Source: Clostridiales bacterium
Lineage (GTDB): Bacteria > Actinomycetota > Coriobacteriia > Anaerosomatales > SLCP01
Reading direction: 5' to 3'
NCBI GenBank assembly: GCA_018333995.1
Contig: JAGXSG010000028.1
Coordinates: 104,045-168,044 of the forward strand
DNA length: 64,000 bases
Made by a program: the position numbers and the translations under genes. Below the pieces are notes generated by a model. That model saw only the letters and a list, made by a program, of their open reading frames with translations, was not told where the DNA came from and ran no database searches. Shown here piece after piece: positions 37,681 to 45,694 of the stretch (position 1 is the stretch's first letter; each line of letters begins with the position of its first letter).

Positions 37681-37989
37681 ATGGTTATGACGCTCGAGAA
37701 GAAGCACGATGTCATCGCCGGACTGTGCCGCAAGTACGGGGTCGTCCGTATGGATGTCTTCGGCTCGGCGATACGCGAAGACTTCCGCGTGGGCGAGAGT
37801 GACATTGATCTGCTCGCCGATTTCGGCGATCAAGATCCCTTCGAGCTTATCGACGCTTACTTCGGTCTGCTCGACGATCTCCGTGCGCTTCTCGGCCCCA
37901 AGGTCGACCTCGTCATGAGCGACGCTATCAAGAACCGCTACATCCGTGCAGAGATCGAGCGCACGAAGCAAGCACTATATGTGGCGTGA
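37681..37989 (+). CDS. MNT-type nucleotidyltransferase domain protein
   Basis: A 102-aa minimal nucleotidyltransferase. The catalytic signature is VRMDVFGSAIREDFRVGESDIDLLADF: Gly-Ser followed by the Asp-x-Asp pair near residues 38-40. Such proteins usually act as antitoxins that AMPylate a HEPN RNase encoded beside them. No HEPN gene is next to it on either side, so it may be an orphan. GGAGG lies 6 bases before the ATG at 37681. It belongs to the accessory island upstream of rplU. Confidence 0.85.
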   Translation: MVMTLEKKHDVIAGLCRKYGVVRMDVFGSAIREDFRVGESDIDLLADFGDQDPFELIDAYFGLLDDLRALLGPKVDLVMSDAIKNRYIRAEIERTKQALYVA

Positions 37990-38093
37990 ACCTCGCTCGT
38001 GGTGCGCAGTGAGCCGCCTCAGGAGTCCGCGTTATTCGTCAACTAGCCCCCGAGTTTGTGATGCTTCCAAGTGCGAAGTGTGCGAAGTGCGCG

Positions 38094-38122
38094 TTGACGC
38101 TGGTAGGGCCCTCTGCTAGAGT
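38094..38122 (+). promoter_or_regulatory. Strong promoter of rplU-rpmA
   Basis: TTGACG (38094-38099) and TAGAGT (38117-38122) are separated by 17 bases, a near-consensus housekeeping promoter, about 38 bases upstream of rplU. This matches high expression of ribosomal protein genes and shows that rplU is transcribed independently of the island upstream. Confidence 0.75.
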
Positions 38123-38159
38123 ATCCCTTCGCGCATGGAAGCGATAAGAGAGGGAAACG

Positions 38160-38645
38160 ATGTACGCTGTGGTATCTACCGGCGGTAAGCAACTCAAGGT
38201 CGTGAAGGGTGCCGAGGCCGTCGTCGAGAAGCTTGATGCGGCTGTTGGTGAGACAGTTACCTTCGACGTCTTGTTCGTCGCTGACGGTGACGCAATCGTC
38301 GCTGATCGGGACGCGCTCGCATCCGCTCTTGTCACCGCTGAGGTCGTCGAGCACTTCAGAGGCGACAAGCAGATTGTGTTCAAGTTCAAGAAGCGCAAAG
38401 GCTACAAGCGCCTCAAAGGTCACCGGCAGGATCAGACGAGAGTCGTGATCACCGATGTCGCGCTCGCGGGTGGCACCAAGGCTGTCCCCAAGCAGCCGGC
38501 CAAGGCCGCCCCCAAGAAAGCCGTTGTTGCCGAGACATCCGCAGAGCAGTGTGAAGCCGTGAAGTCGAGCGGTGAGCGATGCGGCAACAAGCCCAAGGAT
38601 GGTTCTAGGTACTGCGGAGTCCACGCGAAAAAGTACGACGCGTAG
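38160..38645 (+). CDS. rplU: Ribosomal protein L21 with a C-terminal Cys/His tail
   Basis: The first ~105 residues are a normal L21 of the large ribosomal subunit (MYAVVSTGGKQLKVVKGAEAVVEKL, then FKKRKGYKRLKGHRQDQT). A Lys/Ala/Pro-rich linker leads to a ~27-residue tail, QCEAVKSSGERCGNKP followed by SRYCGVHAKKYDA, whose Cys/Cys/Cys/His spacing suggests a small zinc-binding finger. At 161 aa it is well above the usual 100-105. The ATG at 38160 follows GAGAGGGAAACG. It is followed by rpmA, the usual partner. Confidence 0.93.
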   Translation: MYAVVSTGGKQLKVVKGAEAVVEKLDAAVGETVTFDVLFVADGDAIVADRDALASALVTAEVVEHFRGDKQIVFKFKKRKGYKRLKGHRQDQTRVVITDVALAGGTKAVPKQPAKAAPKKAVVAETSAEQCEAVKSSGERCGNKPKDGSRYCGVHAKKYDA

Positions 38646-38723
38646 CGCAGCACCTCACATATACCGGATCGAGTCATACTTCGGCAGGTGCCGTGGTATG
38701 GATGCGCAAAGGCAGGGAGAGAG

Positions 38724-38978
38724 ATGGCTCACAAGAAAGGCCTCGGTTCGACCAAGAACGGTCGCGATTCGAAGGCAAAGCGGCTCGGCGTGAAGCGGTT
38801 TGGTGGAGAGAGCGTGAGTGCTGGCTCGATTCTCGTGCGTCAGCGGGGAACCCACTTCCACCCCGGTGACAACGTCGGTCGCGGCGGGGACGACACGCTG
38901 TTCGCGATGTCGGACGGTGTGGTCGAGTTTACGAAGGGTCTCAAGCGTCGTGTGCACGTGCGACCGTTCGAGGGATAG
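38724..38978 (+). CDS. rpmA: Ribosomal protein L27
   Basis: L27 of 84 aa, located near the peptidyl-transferase centre. The start [22 protein letters not shown] is diagnostic, followed by [24 protein letters not shown]. The ATG at 38724 follows GGCAGGGAGAG; residues upstream in frame are not L27. There is no Firmicutes-type N-terminal extension needing cleavage. Confidence 0.97.
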   Translation: MAHKKGLGSTKNGRDSKAKRLGVKRFGGESVSAGSILVRQRGTHFHPGDNVGRGGDDTLFAMSDGVVEFTKGLKRRVHVRPFEG

Positions 38979-39022
38979 CATCCATTACGTCCGCTCGTGC
39001 GAGTACGACCGTCAACTACGGA

Positions 39023-39060
39023 CCCTCCGCCAAGAGTCGGGCGGGGGGTTTTCGTTTTTT
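39023..39060 (+). terminator. Rho-independent terminator between rpmA and obg
   Basis: CCCTCCGCC (39023-39031) pairs with GGCGGGGGG (39040-39048, with one G-T wobble) and is followed by TTTTCGTTTTTT. This is a classical hairpin plus T run on the plus strand. It ends the rplU-rpmA transcript, though read-through into obg may occur. Confidence 0.85.
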
Positions 39061-39115
39061 CGCTCGCGCCACGCGACGCGTGGTGTGTTTCCTCCGACTC
39101 GAATGAGGGTGCTCC

Positions 39116-40462
39116 ATGTTCGTTGATGAAGCGACAATACATGTAAAGAGCGGCCCAGGCGGCGGCGGCTGCACATCGTTTCGCCGAGAGGCGCACGTGC
39201 CCAAGGGTGGCCCGGACGGCGGCGACGGCGGAAACGGCGGTGACGTCGTTGTTCAGGCCGACGCCACTTCCTCAAGCTTGATCGACTACCACTACCGGCG
39301 TCACTACAAGGCACCGCGAGGGATCCACGGGAAGGGCTCGCGTAAGCATGGCGCGACGGGAGAAGATCTCGTGCTTCCCGTGCCGCTCGGCACGATCGTC
39401 CGCGACGCGGAGACCGGTGAGCGCCTCGGCGACCTTGTGCACCACGGTCAGCGGGTCGTGGTCGCGCGGGGCGGCAGGGGCGGCAGGGGAAACATCCACT
39501 TCGTGACGCCTACTCGGCGGGCACCGGCCTTTTCTGAGCTCGGCGAGCCCGCCGAGGAGCGCACGCTCGCTCTAGAGATGAAGCTCATGGCCGACGCAGC
39601 CCTTGTGGGTTTGCCCAATGTGGGCAAGTCCTCGCTCATCGCACGTCTCAGTGCCGCCCGGCCCAAGGTCGCGGACTACCCGTTTACGACCCTCGTGCCC
39701 AATCTCGGCGTGGTGCGCGCGGGTGAGCACTCCTTCGTGCTTGCCGACGTACCCGGCCTCATCGAGGGGGCGAGTGAGGGCGCCGGTCTCGGTCACGCGT
39801 TCCTGCGTCACATCGAAAGGACGGCGCTCATTATTCACGTGGTCGACCTCACCGGAGGCTGGGAGGGTCGCGACGTGCTTGAAGACGTTGCCGTCATCGA
39901 CCGTGAGCTCGCCAGTCACGCCGAGGAGCTCGCCGAGCGGCCCCGGGTGCTCGTGGGCAACAAGCTCGATGTTCCCGGTTCCGCCGAGTCCTCAGAGATT
40001 TTGGCCGCATACGCCGATGAGTGCGGGATTTCATACTTCGCGGTGTCGGCCGCAACCGGCGCGGGCCTCGAAGCGCTCGCGCTCGCGGTTGGCGGACTCG
40101 TGTACGAGTTACGCTCGGAAGGTGCCGAGATGGACGGCCACGAGGCGCCGGAAGCTGTGTACACCCACGCGCGTCGTACCGACCGCGGGTTCGAAGTGAG
40201 CCGTACGGGGGCGCACTCGTTTCAGGTTCGGGGCAAAGGCATCGAGCGTATGGTTATCATGACCGAGATTGGCAACGAAGAGGCTGTGGCGCACTTGCAG
40301 CGGCGGCTCGCCAAAACCGGGGTTGAAGCCGCGCTTATCGAAGCCGGAGCGCGCGACGGGGACGAGATATCGATCGCCGCGGTCACGTTCGAGTTTGAAG
40401 GCACGCGCGCAACCGATCCCGCGCAGGGCGCCATAGAAGATGATGATGGAGGGGGCGGGTAG
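39116..40462 (+). CDS. obgE: GTPase Obg (CgtA)
   Basis: Ribosome-associated GTPase of 448 aa for 50S assembly and stress signalling. The glycine-rich Obg fold (1-~158) has VKSGPGGGGCTSFRREAHVPKGGPDGGDGG. The G domain shows GLPNVGKSS near 163, DVPGLIEGAS near 211 and NKLD near 281. The C-terminal OCT domain (~350-430) is present, as in Actinobacteria and Firmicutes, followed by a short Asp/Gly-rich tail. ATG at 39116 follows GAGGGTG. Confidence 0.96.
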   Translation: MFVDEATIHVKSGPGGGGCTSFRREAHVPKGGPDGGDGGNGGDVVVQADATSSSLIDYHYRRHYKAPRGIHGKGSRKHGATGEDLVLPVPLGTIVRDAETGERLGDLVHHGQRVVVARGGRGGRGNIHFVTPTRRAPAFSELGEPAEERTLALEMKLMADAALVGLPNVGKSSLIARLSAARPKVADYPFTTLVPNLGVVRAGEHSFVLADVPGLIEGASEGAGLGHAFLRHIERTALIIHVVDLTGGWEGRDVLEDVAVIDRELASHAEELAERPRVLVGNKLDVPGSAESSEILAAYADECGISYFAVSAATGAGLEALALAVGGLVYELRSEGAEMDGHEAPEAVYTHARRTDRGFEVSRTGAHSFQVRGKGIERMVIMTEIGNEEAVAHLQRRLAKTGVEAALIEAGARDGDEISIAAVTFEFEGTRATDPAQGAIEDDDGGGG

Positions 40463-40463
40463 C

Positions 40464-41570
40464 GTGGCGGTCACTCGGCGAGTCGTCGTGAAGGTTGGGA
40501 CATCGACCCTCGCGCCCGAGGGCCAAGGTCTCGACCGGGCATACGTGGATTCGCTCGTAGGGCAACTCGCCCAGCTCGCCAGTGACGGCTACGAGATCGT
40601 GCTCGTCACATCAGGCGCGATTGCCGCAGGCGTTGAGGTGCTCGAACTAGGTAAGCGGCCTTCCGATATGCCCTCGCTTCAAGCCGCTGCGTCCGTCGGC
40701 CAGGTGCAGGTGCTCGGAATGTATGCCGCTCTGTTTGCCGCGCGGGGTATTTCGGTGGGCCAGGTACTGCTGACACGTCACGACACGGCGCACCGTCAGG
40801 CGTTTCTCCACGCTCGCGACACCCTTGAGCGATTGCTCGCCCTCGGCGTGATCCCGGTTGTCAACGAAAACGACACCGTGGCGGTCGACGAGATCAGGTT
40901 TGGCGATAACGACACCCTTGCCGCGCTTGTCGCCACGATGATCCGTGCAGACCTCGTTGTGCTTCTCACCGACATCGAGGGACTCTACGACGCCGATCCT
41001 CGGCATGCCGCTGAAGCCCAGCTGTTGCAGCGCGTGGATGAGCTGAGCGAGCAAGTCGTCTCGGCGGCTGGGGGAAGCGGGTCTTTGGTAGGCTCTGGCG
41101 GCATGGCGACTAAGGTGGAGGCGGCGCGCGCGCTGATGAGCTCGGGCATCCCGATGGTTGTCTGCGACGGACGCCGGGCGGATGTGGTCCTCGACGCGGT
41201 CGCGGGCGTGGATGTAGGCACGCGATTCGAGGGAGGAAGTGCGAGCCGGGGCGCCCGGAAGTCGTGGATCGCGCTTGGCGGTTCGCCGCGTGGCGAGGTT
41301 GTGCTTGATGAGGGTGCTGTCGTGGCGGTTCGCGAGCGCGGAAAGAGTCTCCTTCCGGCTGGCGTGACGGCGGTCTCAGGAACGTTTGTGCCCGGTGATG
41401 CGATAGTATTGAGGGGTCCCGACGGGGGAATTGTTGCTCGAGGACTGGCGGGTGTGTCTTCCGCGGACCTCGTTGCCATCAAGGGCCTGTCGTCGAGTGA
41501 CATCGAACGGGTGCGTCCGGCGGCTGCTGGCCGAGAGGTCGTACACCGCGACCACCTTGTGATCGTGTGA
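40464..41570 (+). CDS. proB: Glutamate 5-kinase
   Basis: First enzyme of proline synthesis: ATP + L-glutamate to glutamyl 5-phosphate (368 aa). The amino-acid-kinase fold shows VVVKVGTSTL at the start, VTSGAIAAGVEVL near 50 and NENDTVAVDEIRFGDNDTLAALVA near 133. A C-terminal PUA domain (~275-355) is present. I chose GTG at 40464, with GGAGGG 10 bases upstream and just past the obg stop; earlier ATGs lie inside obg. It forms the proBA pair with the next gene. Confidence 0.95.
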   Translation: MAVTRRVVVKVGTSTLAPEGQGLDRAYVDSLVGQLAQLASDGYEIVLVTSGAIAAGVEVLELGKRPSDMPSLQAAASVGQVQVLGMYAALFAARGISVGQVLLTRHDTAHRQAFLHARDTLERLLALGVIPVVNENDTVAVDEIRFGDNDTLAALVATMIRADLVVLLTDIEGLYDADPRHAAEAQLLQRVDELSEQVVSAAGGSGSLVGSGGMATKVEAARALMSSGIPMVVCDGRRADVVLDAVAGVDVGTRFEGGSASRGARKSWIALGGSPRGEVVLDEGAVVAVRERGKSLLPAGVTAVSGTFVPGDAIVLRGPDGGIVARGLAGVSSADLVAIKGLSSSDIERVRPAAAGREVVHRDHLVIV

Positions 41571-41634
41571 CGGTAGACGTATTCCGGTCGTGGGATGGGC
41601 GAGGCGGATTTATCCGCCGAGAAGGGATGGACCG

Positions 41635-42888
41635 ATGTCGGAAGTGATGAACCTGGCGATACGCGCGCGGCAGGCAGCCGTGCGTCTCGCTACCACCTCC
41701 ACGGAACAGCGCAACCGTGCCCTGCTCGCCATGGCTGGCGGCCTCATGCACAACGCCGATGAGGTTCTTGCCGCCAACGCGCGTGATGTGGAGGCGGCTC
41801 GCGCGAAGAACGTCGCTCCCTCGCTGATCGATCGTCTCCTGCTCGATCCGGGGCGGCTCAAGTCGATCTCGGAGGCGCTCAAAGCGCTGTCGCTTCTGCC
41901 GGACCCCATCGGAGAGGTGATTGAGGGGCATACGCTTCCCAACGGCATTACGCTCACCAAGGTGAGAGTTCCCATCGGCGTGGTCGCGATGATCTACGAG
42001 GCGCGGCCAAACGTCACCGCCGACGCCGCCGGCTTGTGTCTTAAGACGGGCAACGCCGTGATCTTGCGGGGCGGTTCGCTCGCCGCCAACTCCAACACGG
42101 CGCTCACCTCCGTTCTTGCCAACGCCGCTAGTGGGGCTGGCATGCCGGAAGGATGCATCCAAAGTGTGGAGTCGCCCGAGCGTGAAGCTGCCGAGGAACT
42201 CATGGGGCTTCACGGCTACATTGACGTCTTGATCCCGCGCGGCGGGGCCGGGCTTATCAGGAGCGTGGTGCAAAACGCGAAAGTCCCTGTCATCGAGACT
42301 GGTGTGGGCAACTGCCACATCTACATCCATGAGGCCGCCGATCCCGATATGGCGCGTTCGATTGTTGTCAACGCCAAGTGCCAGCGGCCCGGCGTGTGCA
42401 ACGCGGCCGAGAGCCTGCTCATCGACGAGAGCATCTACGAGCGCGTCTTGCCGCCCATCTTGAAAGAGCTGGAGGCCAACGGAGTCACCATCATCGCAGA
42501 TGAATACGTCCGCGCGCTCGGTGCGGTCATGCGAATCGAGCCGGCTACCGAGGAGGACTGGGCGACCGAGTACCTCGATCTCAAGATATCGGTCAAGGTC
42601 GTTTCCGGGCTCGATGAGGCTGTGCGTCACATCAACAAGTATGGTTCACAGCACTCAGAGTCAATCGTCACGGGGGATTACGCCGCAGCTCGCCGTTTCC
42701 TTGCCGAGGTGGACGCGGCGGCCGTCTACGTCAATGCGTCCACACGCTTCACCGACGGCGGGGAGTTTGGCCTCGGTGCGGAGATCGGCATCTCGACGCA
42801 GAAGCTTCACGCACGTGGCCCAATGGGCCTGGCTGCGCTCACCTCGACAAAGTACCTGGCGATGGGAAGCGGTCAGATCAGGCAGTGA
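41635..42888 (+). CDS. proA: Glutamate-5-semialdehyde dehydrogenase (gamma-glutamyl phosphate reductase)
   Basis: Second step of proline synthesis: NADPH reduction of glutamyl 5-phosphate to the semialdehyde (417 aa). The ALDH-fold motifs IPNGITLTKVRVPIGV-like region and RPNVTADAAGLCLKTGNAVILRGG are clear. The catalytic cysteine is in NAKCQRPGVCNAAESLL near residue 256. The ATG at 41635 follows GAAGGGATGG; the upstream in-frame start at 41590 adds non-family residues. It overlaps nadD by GTGA. Confidence 0.96.
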   Translation: MSEVMNLAIRARQAAVRLATTSTEQRNRALLAMAGGLMHNADEVLAANARDVEAARAKNVAPSLIDRLLLDPGRLKSISEALKALSLLPDPIGEVIEGHTLPNGITLTKVRVPIGVVAMIYEARPNVTADAAGLCLKTGNAVILRGGSLAANSNTALTSVLANAASGAGMPEGCIQSVESPEREAAEELMGLHGYIDVLIPRGGAGLIRSVVQNAKVPVIETGVGNCHIYIHEAADPDMARSIVVNAKCQRPGVCNAAESLLIDESIYERVLPPILKELEANGVTIIADEYVRALGAVMRIEPATEEDWATEYLDLKISVKVVSGLDEAVRHINKYGSQHSESIVTGDYAAARRFLAEVDAAAVYVNASTRFTDGGEFGLGAEIGISTQKLHARGPMGLAALTSTKYLAMGSGQIRQ

Positions 42889-43502
42889 AAAAGATGTCTC
42901 GCCTCGGCATAATGGGTGGTACGTTCGACCCCATCCACCTCGGCCACCTTGTGACGGCCGAGGAGGCGCTTGTGCAGTTCAATCTGGACGGCGTCGTATT
43001 CATGCCAACCGGCCGTCCGGCGCGCAAGACAGACAACCCCGTGACCGCTCCGGAGCACCGGTATCTCATGACCGTGATCGCAACCGCATCCAACCCCAAT
43101 TTCGATGTGTCCCGGATCGAGATCGACCGCCCAGGGCTCTCCTACACCGTCGACACGTTGCAGAAGCTCAGAGACGATCATGGCGGCGAGACGGAACTCT
43201 TCTTCATCACCGGAGCTGACGCCGTGTGGGAGATTGTGACGTGGAAGGAGGCCGAGCGCTTCCGTGAACTCGCGACGTTCATTGCCGCCACGCGTCCTGG
43301 TTACGACCTCGACGCGGCGCGCGCGCTGCACGCCGAGGAGCTCTCCCGCATTCGAATCGAGTTCATGGTAGTGCCTGCGCTTGCGGTGTCGTCAACTGAG
43401 ATCAGGAATCGCGTCGCGGGGAGTCAGCCCGTCCGCTACCTCGTGCCCGAGCCTGTCGGCTCCTACATACGAAAGTACGGGCTCTATCGGGAGACGCGGT
43501 GA
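42885..43502 (+). CDS. nadD: Nicotinate-nucleotide adenylyltransferase
   Basis: NAD synthesis enzyme that makes deamido-NAD from nicotinate mononucleotide and ATP (205 aa). The nucleotidyltransferase motif GGTFDPIHLGHLVTAEEA near residue 11 and the signature VSSTEIRNRVAGSQPVRYLVPEPVGSYI near 168 are intact. The GTG start overlaps the proA stop; ATG at 42894 is also possible. It is followed by yqeK and rsfS, a standard arrangement. Confidence 0.95.
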   Translation: MKKMSRLGIMGGTFDPIHLGHLVTAEEALVQFNLDGVVFMPTGRPARKTDNPVTAPEHRYLMTVIATASNPNFDVSRIEIDRPGLSYTVDTLQKLRDDHGGETELFFITGADAVWEIVTWKEAERFRELATFIAATRPGYDLDAARALHAEELSRIRIEFMVVPALAVSSTEIRNRVAGSQPVRYLVPEPVGSYIRKYGLYRETR

Positions 43503-44095
43503 GGAGCGCGTCAGACGTGGATGCGATCCGGGCCCGCTTCGACGGCAAGCTGAGTGAACGGCTCGGTGAGCAGGGGTACCGCCACTCGCTGGCGGTGGCC
43601 GAGACAGCCGCGGCTCTCGCGGGCGCATACGGACTCGACTCAGATACCGCTTTCGTCGCAGGCATGTTGCACGACTGGGCGCGCGCGGAGCGCGCTGAGG
43701 ATCTGCTCGCCGCGGCAGCAGCCATCGGTATTGAGGTGACGGCCACTGACGCAGCGGTACCGTATCTGCTGCACGCAAAGGTAGGCGCGCGGCAACTCGC
43801 CGAGGAGTTTCCTGAGCTGGGAGAGGCGATTGTCGAAGCCGTCGCCGCACACACGCTCGGAGATGTCGAGATGAGCGATCTTGCCCGCGTGGTGTACATC
43901 GCGGACTTGATCGAACCGGACCGGCGGATCGATGGAATCGCGGAGATTCGCGCCGCGGCCGGAGAGGTCTCCCTCGCCGAGCTGTTCGCGCGCGCTTACG
44001 CGCTTTCCATCACGCGCATCGTGGGCGGGCGCCGGAGACTCCACCCGCACACGGTCGCTGTGTGGAACGCGATCGTGTCTGAGGGCGGTGCGTGA
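43499..44095 (+). CDS. yqeK: HD-domain bis(5'-nucleosyl)-tetraphosphatase YqeK
   Basis: HD-family hydrolase (198 aa); characterised YqeK proteins cleave Ap4A symmetrically. The metal-binding residues are in YRHSLAVAETAAALA (His), GMLHDWARA (HD) and a final D in VVYIADLIEPDRR. Position between nadD and rsfS is the typical YqeK context. GTG at 43499 overlaps the nadD stop by GTGA. Confidence 0.92.
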   Translation: MRSASDVDAIRARFDGKLSERLGEQGYRHSLAVAETAAALAGAYGLDSDTAFVAGMLHDWARAERAEDLLAAAAAIGIEVTATDAAVPYLLHAKVGARQLAEEFPELGEAIVEAVAAHTLGDVEMSDLARVVYIADLIEPDRRIDGIAEIRAAAGEVSLAELFARAYALSITRIVGGRRRLHPHTVAVWNAIVSEGGA

Positions 44096-45228
44096 TGGCG
44101 CGCCGGAATCCGCGGAAGGCGCGCCGGATTGCCGCCGCCGAGCCGCCTCAGATGCCGAGCGGCTGGCGCTCAACTCGCCGTGGCTCGCGCGCGCGCAAGC
44201 AAGCCGAGCGCGCGATGAGGGCGCACGCGGCGAGAGAGCGGGCGAGCGGCGCGGCGCGCACGGCCGTGCGAACCGCTCGCAACACCGTCTACCTCGCTGG
44301 CATGAGCCTGGGCGCTCTCGCGCTGGGCGTGCTGGTGCTGTGGCTCTCGGCGCTTGCCATCAATGGGATTGCGCGGTGGAACGCTGAGAGGATCGCCGCT
44401 ATCGAGGCCTCTCCAGAGGCGTTGAGTATCAAGGCGCGCGACAACCTCCTGGTCATCGCGGTGACCGAGGGAAGAGCCACAGGCTTCCTCGCGCTAAGGG
44501 TCGTGCCTGAGCAGCAGCAAGTGTTTGGCATTGCGATACCGGACGCGGCCTTCATTGAGGTGCCTGGGCAAGGTTTTACCAGGGCCGGAGACAGTTTCAC
44601 CGAAGGTCCTGACACCTCGCTTGCCGCCGTCACCAACTTTTTCAGCGTGCCGTTTACCACGTACCTGACGGTCGACTCGGCGGCATATCAGGCGGCGCTG
44701 ACCGGCCAAGATGTACGCGGGTTGTTCGCGGGAGTTGTCGATAGCAATCTCGAAGCCGATGCGCTCGAAAGGTGGCGTGTCGCGGTGGCTGAGATACCGG
44801 TGGCCAACGTCGCGCTTGTGCCTATGCCGGTAAAGCCGCTCAATGTGGGAACGCAGACGTATTTTGAGCCACAACGCGAGGAGATCGCAGATCTTGTTGA
44901 GGCGTGGTGGGGGGTTGCTATCGATGCCGAGGATCGAGCGATCCGCGTCATCGTGTATAACGGTGCGGGTGTTCCAGGAATCGCCGGTGAGGCGGCCGGG
45001 GTGCTGATCCGCTCGGGATTCCGAGTTATCGACACGAAGAACGCGGACACATTCGATTACACGGAGACACAGATTATTGTGGAGCAGGGCGACGAGAGCA
45101 CGGGAAACGCGGTGCGCGATTCGATTGGCGTAGGCGCGGTCCTCGTGCAACCGTCTGAACAGAGGGTTGCTGACGTGATCGTGATCATTGGTGCGGATTT
45201 CACGCCACCAGGATCACCCGAGGGATAA
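44095..45228 (+). CDS. LytR C-terminal domain protein with LCP-like extracellular part
   Basis: A 377-aa membrane protein. A basic cytoplasmic stretch (1-~65) precedes a membrane helix near 75-97. The outer part begins LLVIAVTEGRATGFLALRVVPEQQQVFGIAIP, resembling the start of a LytR-CpsA-Psr domain, but the family's arginine-rich catalytic region is not seen, so it may be catalytically inactive. A LytR_C domain (about 285-370, IRVIVYNGAGVPGIAGEAAGVLIRSGF) closes it. It probably acts in cell-wall attachment or assembly. The ATG at 44095 overlaps the yqeK stop. Confidence 0.78.
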   Translation: MARRNPRKARRIAAAEPPQMPSGWRSTRRGSRARKQAERAMRAHAARERASGAARTAVRTARNTVYLAGMSLGALALGVLVLWLSALAINGIARWNAERIAAIEASPEALSIKARDNLLVIAVTEGRATGFLALRVVPEQQQVFGIAIPDAAFIEVPGQGFTRAGDSFTEGPDTSLAAVTNFFSVPFTTYLTVDSAAYQAALTGQDVRGLFAGVVDSNLEADALERWRVAVAEIPVANVALVPMPVKPLNVGTQTYFEPQREEIADLVEAWWGVAIDAEDRAIRVIVYNGAGVPGIAGEAAGVLIRSGFRVIDTKNADTFDYTETQIIVEQGDESTGNAVRDSIGVGAVLVQPSEQRVADVIVIIGADFTPPGSPEG

Positions 45229-45244
45229 GGACGGACCAGGATTA

Positions 45245-45694
45245 ATGAGCGATAACGAGATATCAGAGCCCCGGGAGCTTACCGCCGCCGAGATCGCGAT
45301 CACAGCGGCGCGAGCGGCCGCAGAGAAGAAGGCAGCAGACATCGTGGCGCTCGACGTCGCGGCCTTGCTCGTTGTGACGGACTACTTTGTGATCTGTAGC
45401 GGAAACACCGATCGGCAGGTTCGCACCATCGCCGAGGAGGTCGAGTCTGTCATGAAGCGGGCGGGGCTTCCGGCGATAGGTGTGGAGGGCCAAGCCGAGG
45501 GCAAATGGATTCTCATCGACTTTGTCGATGTCGTAGTGCACGTCTTCCAGCCCGCTGAGCGTGATTTCTACCGTCTTGAGAAGCTGTGGAGCGACGCTCC
45601 GCGACTCGAATTGCCTGAGGACATCACCGGACAGGTCGCGAAGGCCCTGCCAGCGGACTCGGCGGGAGCGGACTCGGCGGGAGCGGACACCTAG
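45245..45694 (+). CDS. rsfS: Ribosome silencing factor RsfS
   Basis: Binds L14 on the free 50S subunit and blocks joining with 30S in slow growth (149 aa). The core ADIVALDVAALLVVTDYFVICSGNTDRQVRTIAEEVE and the following VVHVFQPAERDFYRLEKLW match the Iojap/RsfS domain. The C-terminus ADSAGADSAGADT comes from a 15-bp tandem repeat and is not part of the domain. The ATG at 45245 follows GGACCAGG; upstream in-frame codons lie inside the LytR gene. Confidence 0.94.
   Translation: MSDNEISEPRELTAAEIAITAARAAAEKKAADIVALDVAALLVVTDYFVICSGNTDRQVRTIAEEVESVMKRAGLPAIGVEGQAEGKWILIDFVDVVVHVFQPAERDFYRLEKLWSDAPRLELPEDITGQVAKALPADSAGADSAGADT

Noticed and set aside
41479..42630. 383-aa minus-strand frame
   Set aside because: Antisense to proA; no domain features.
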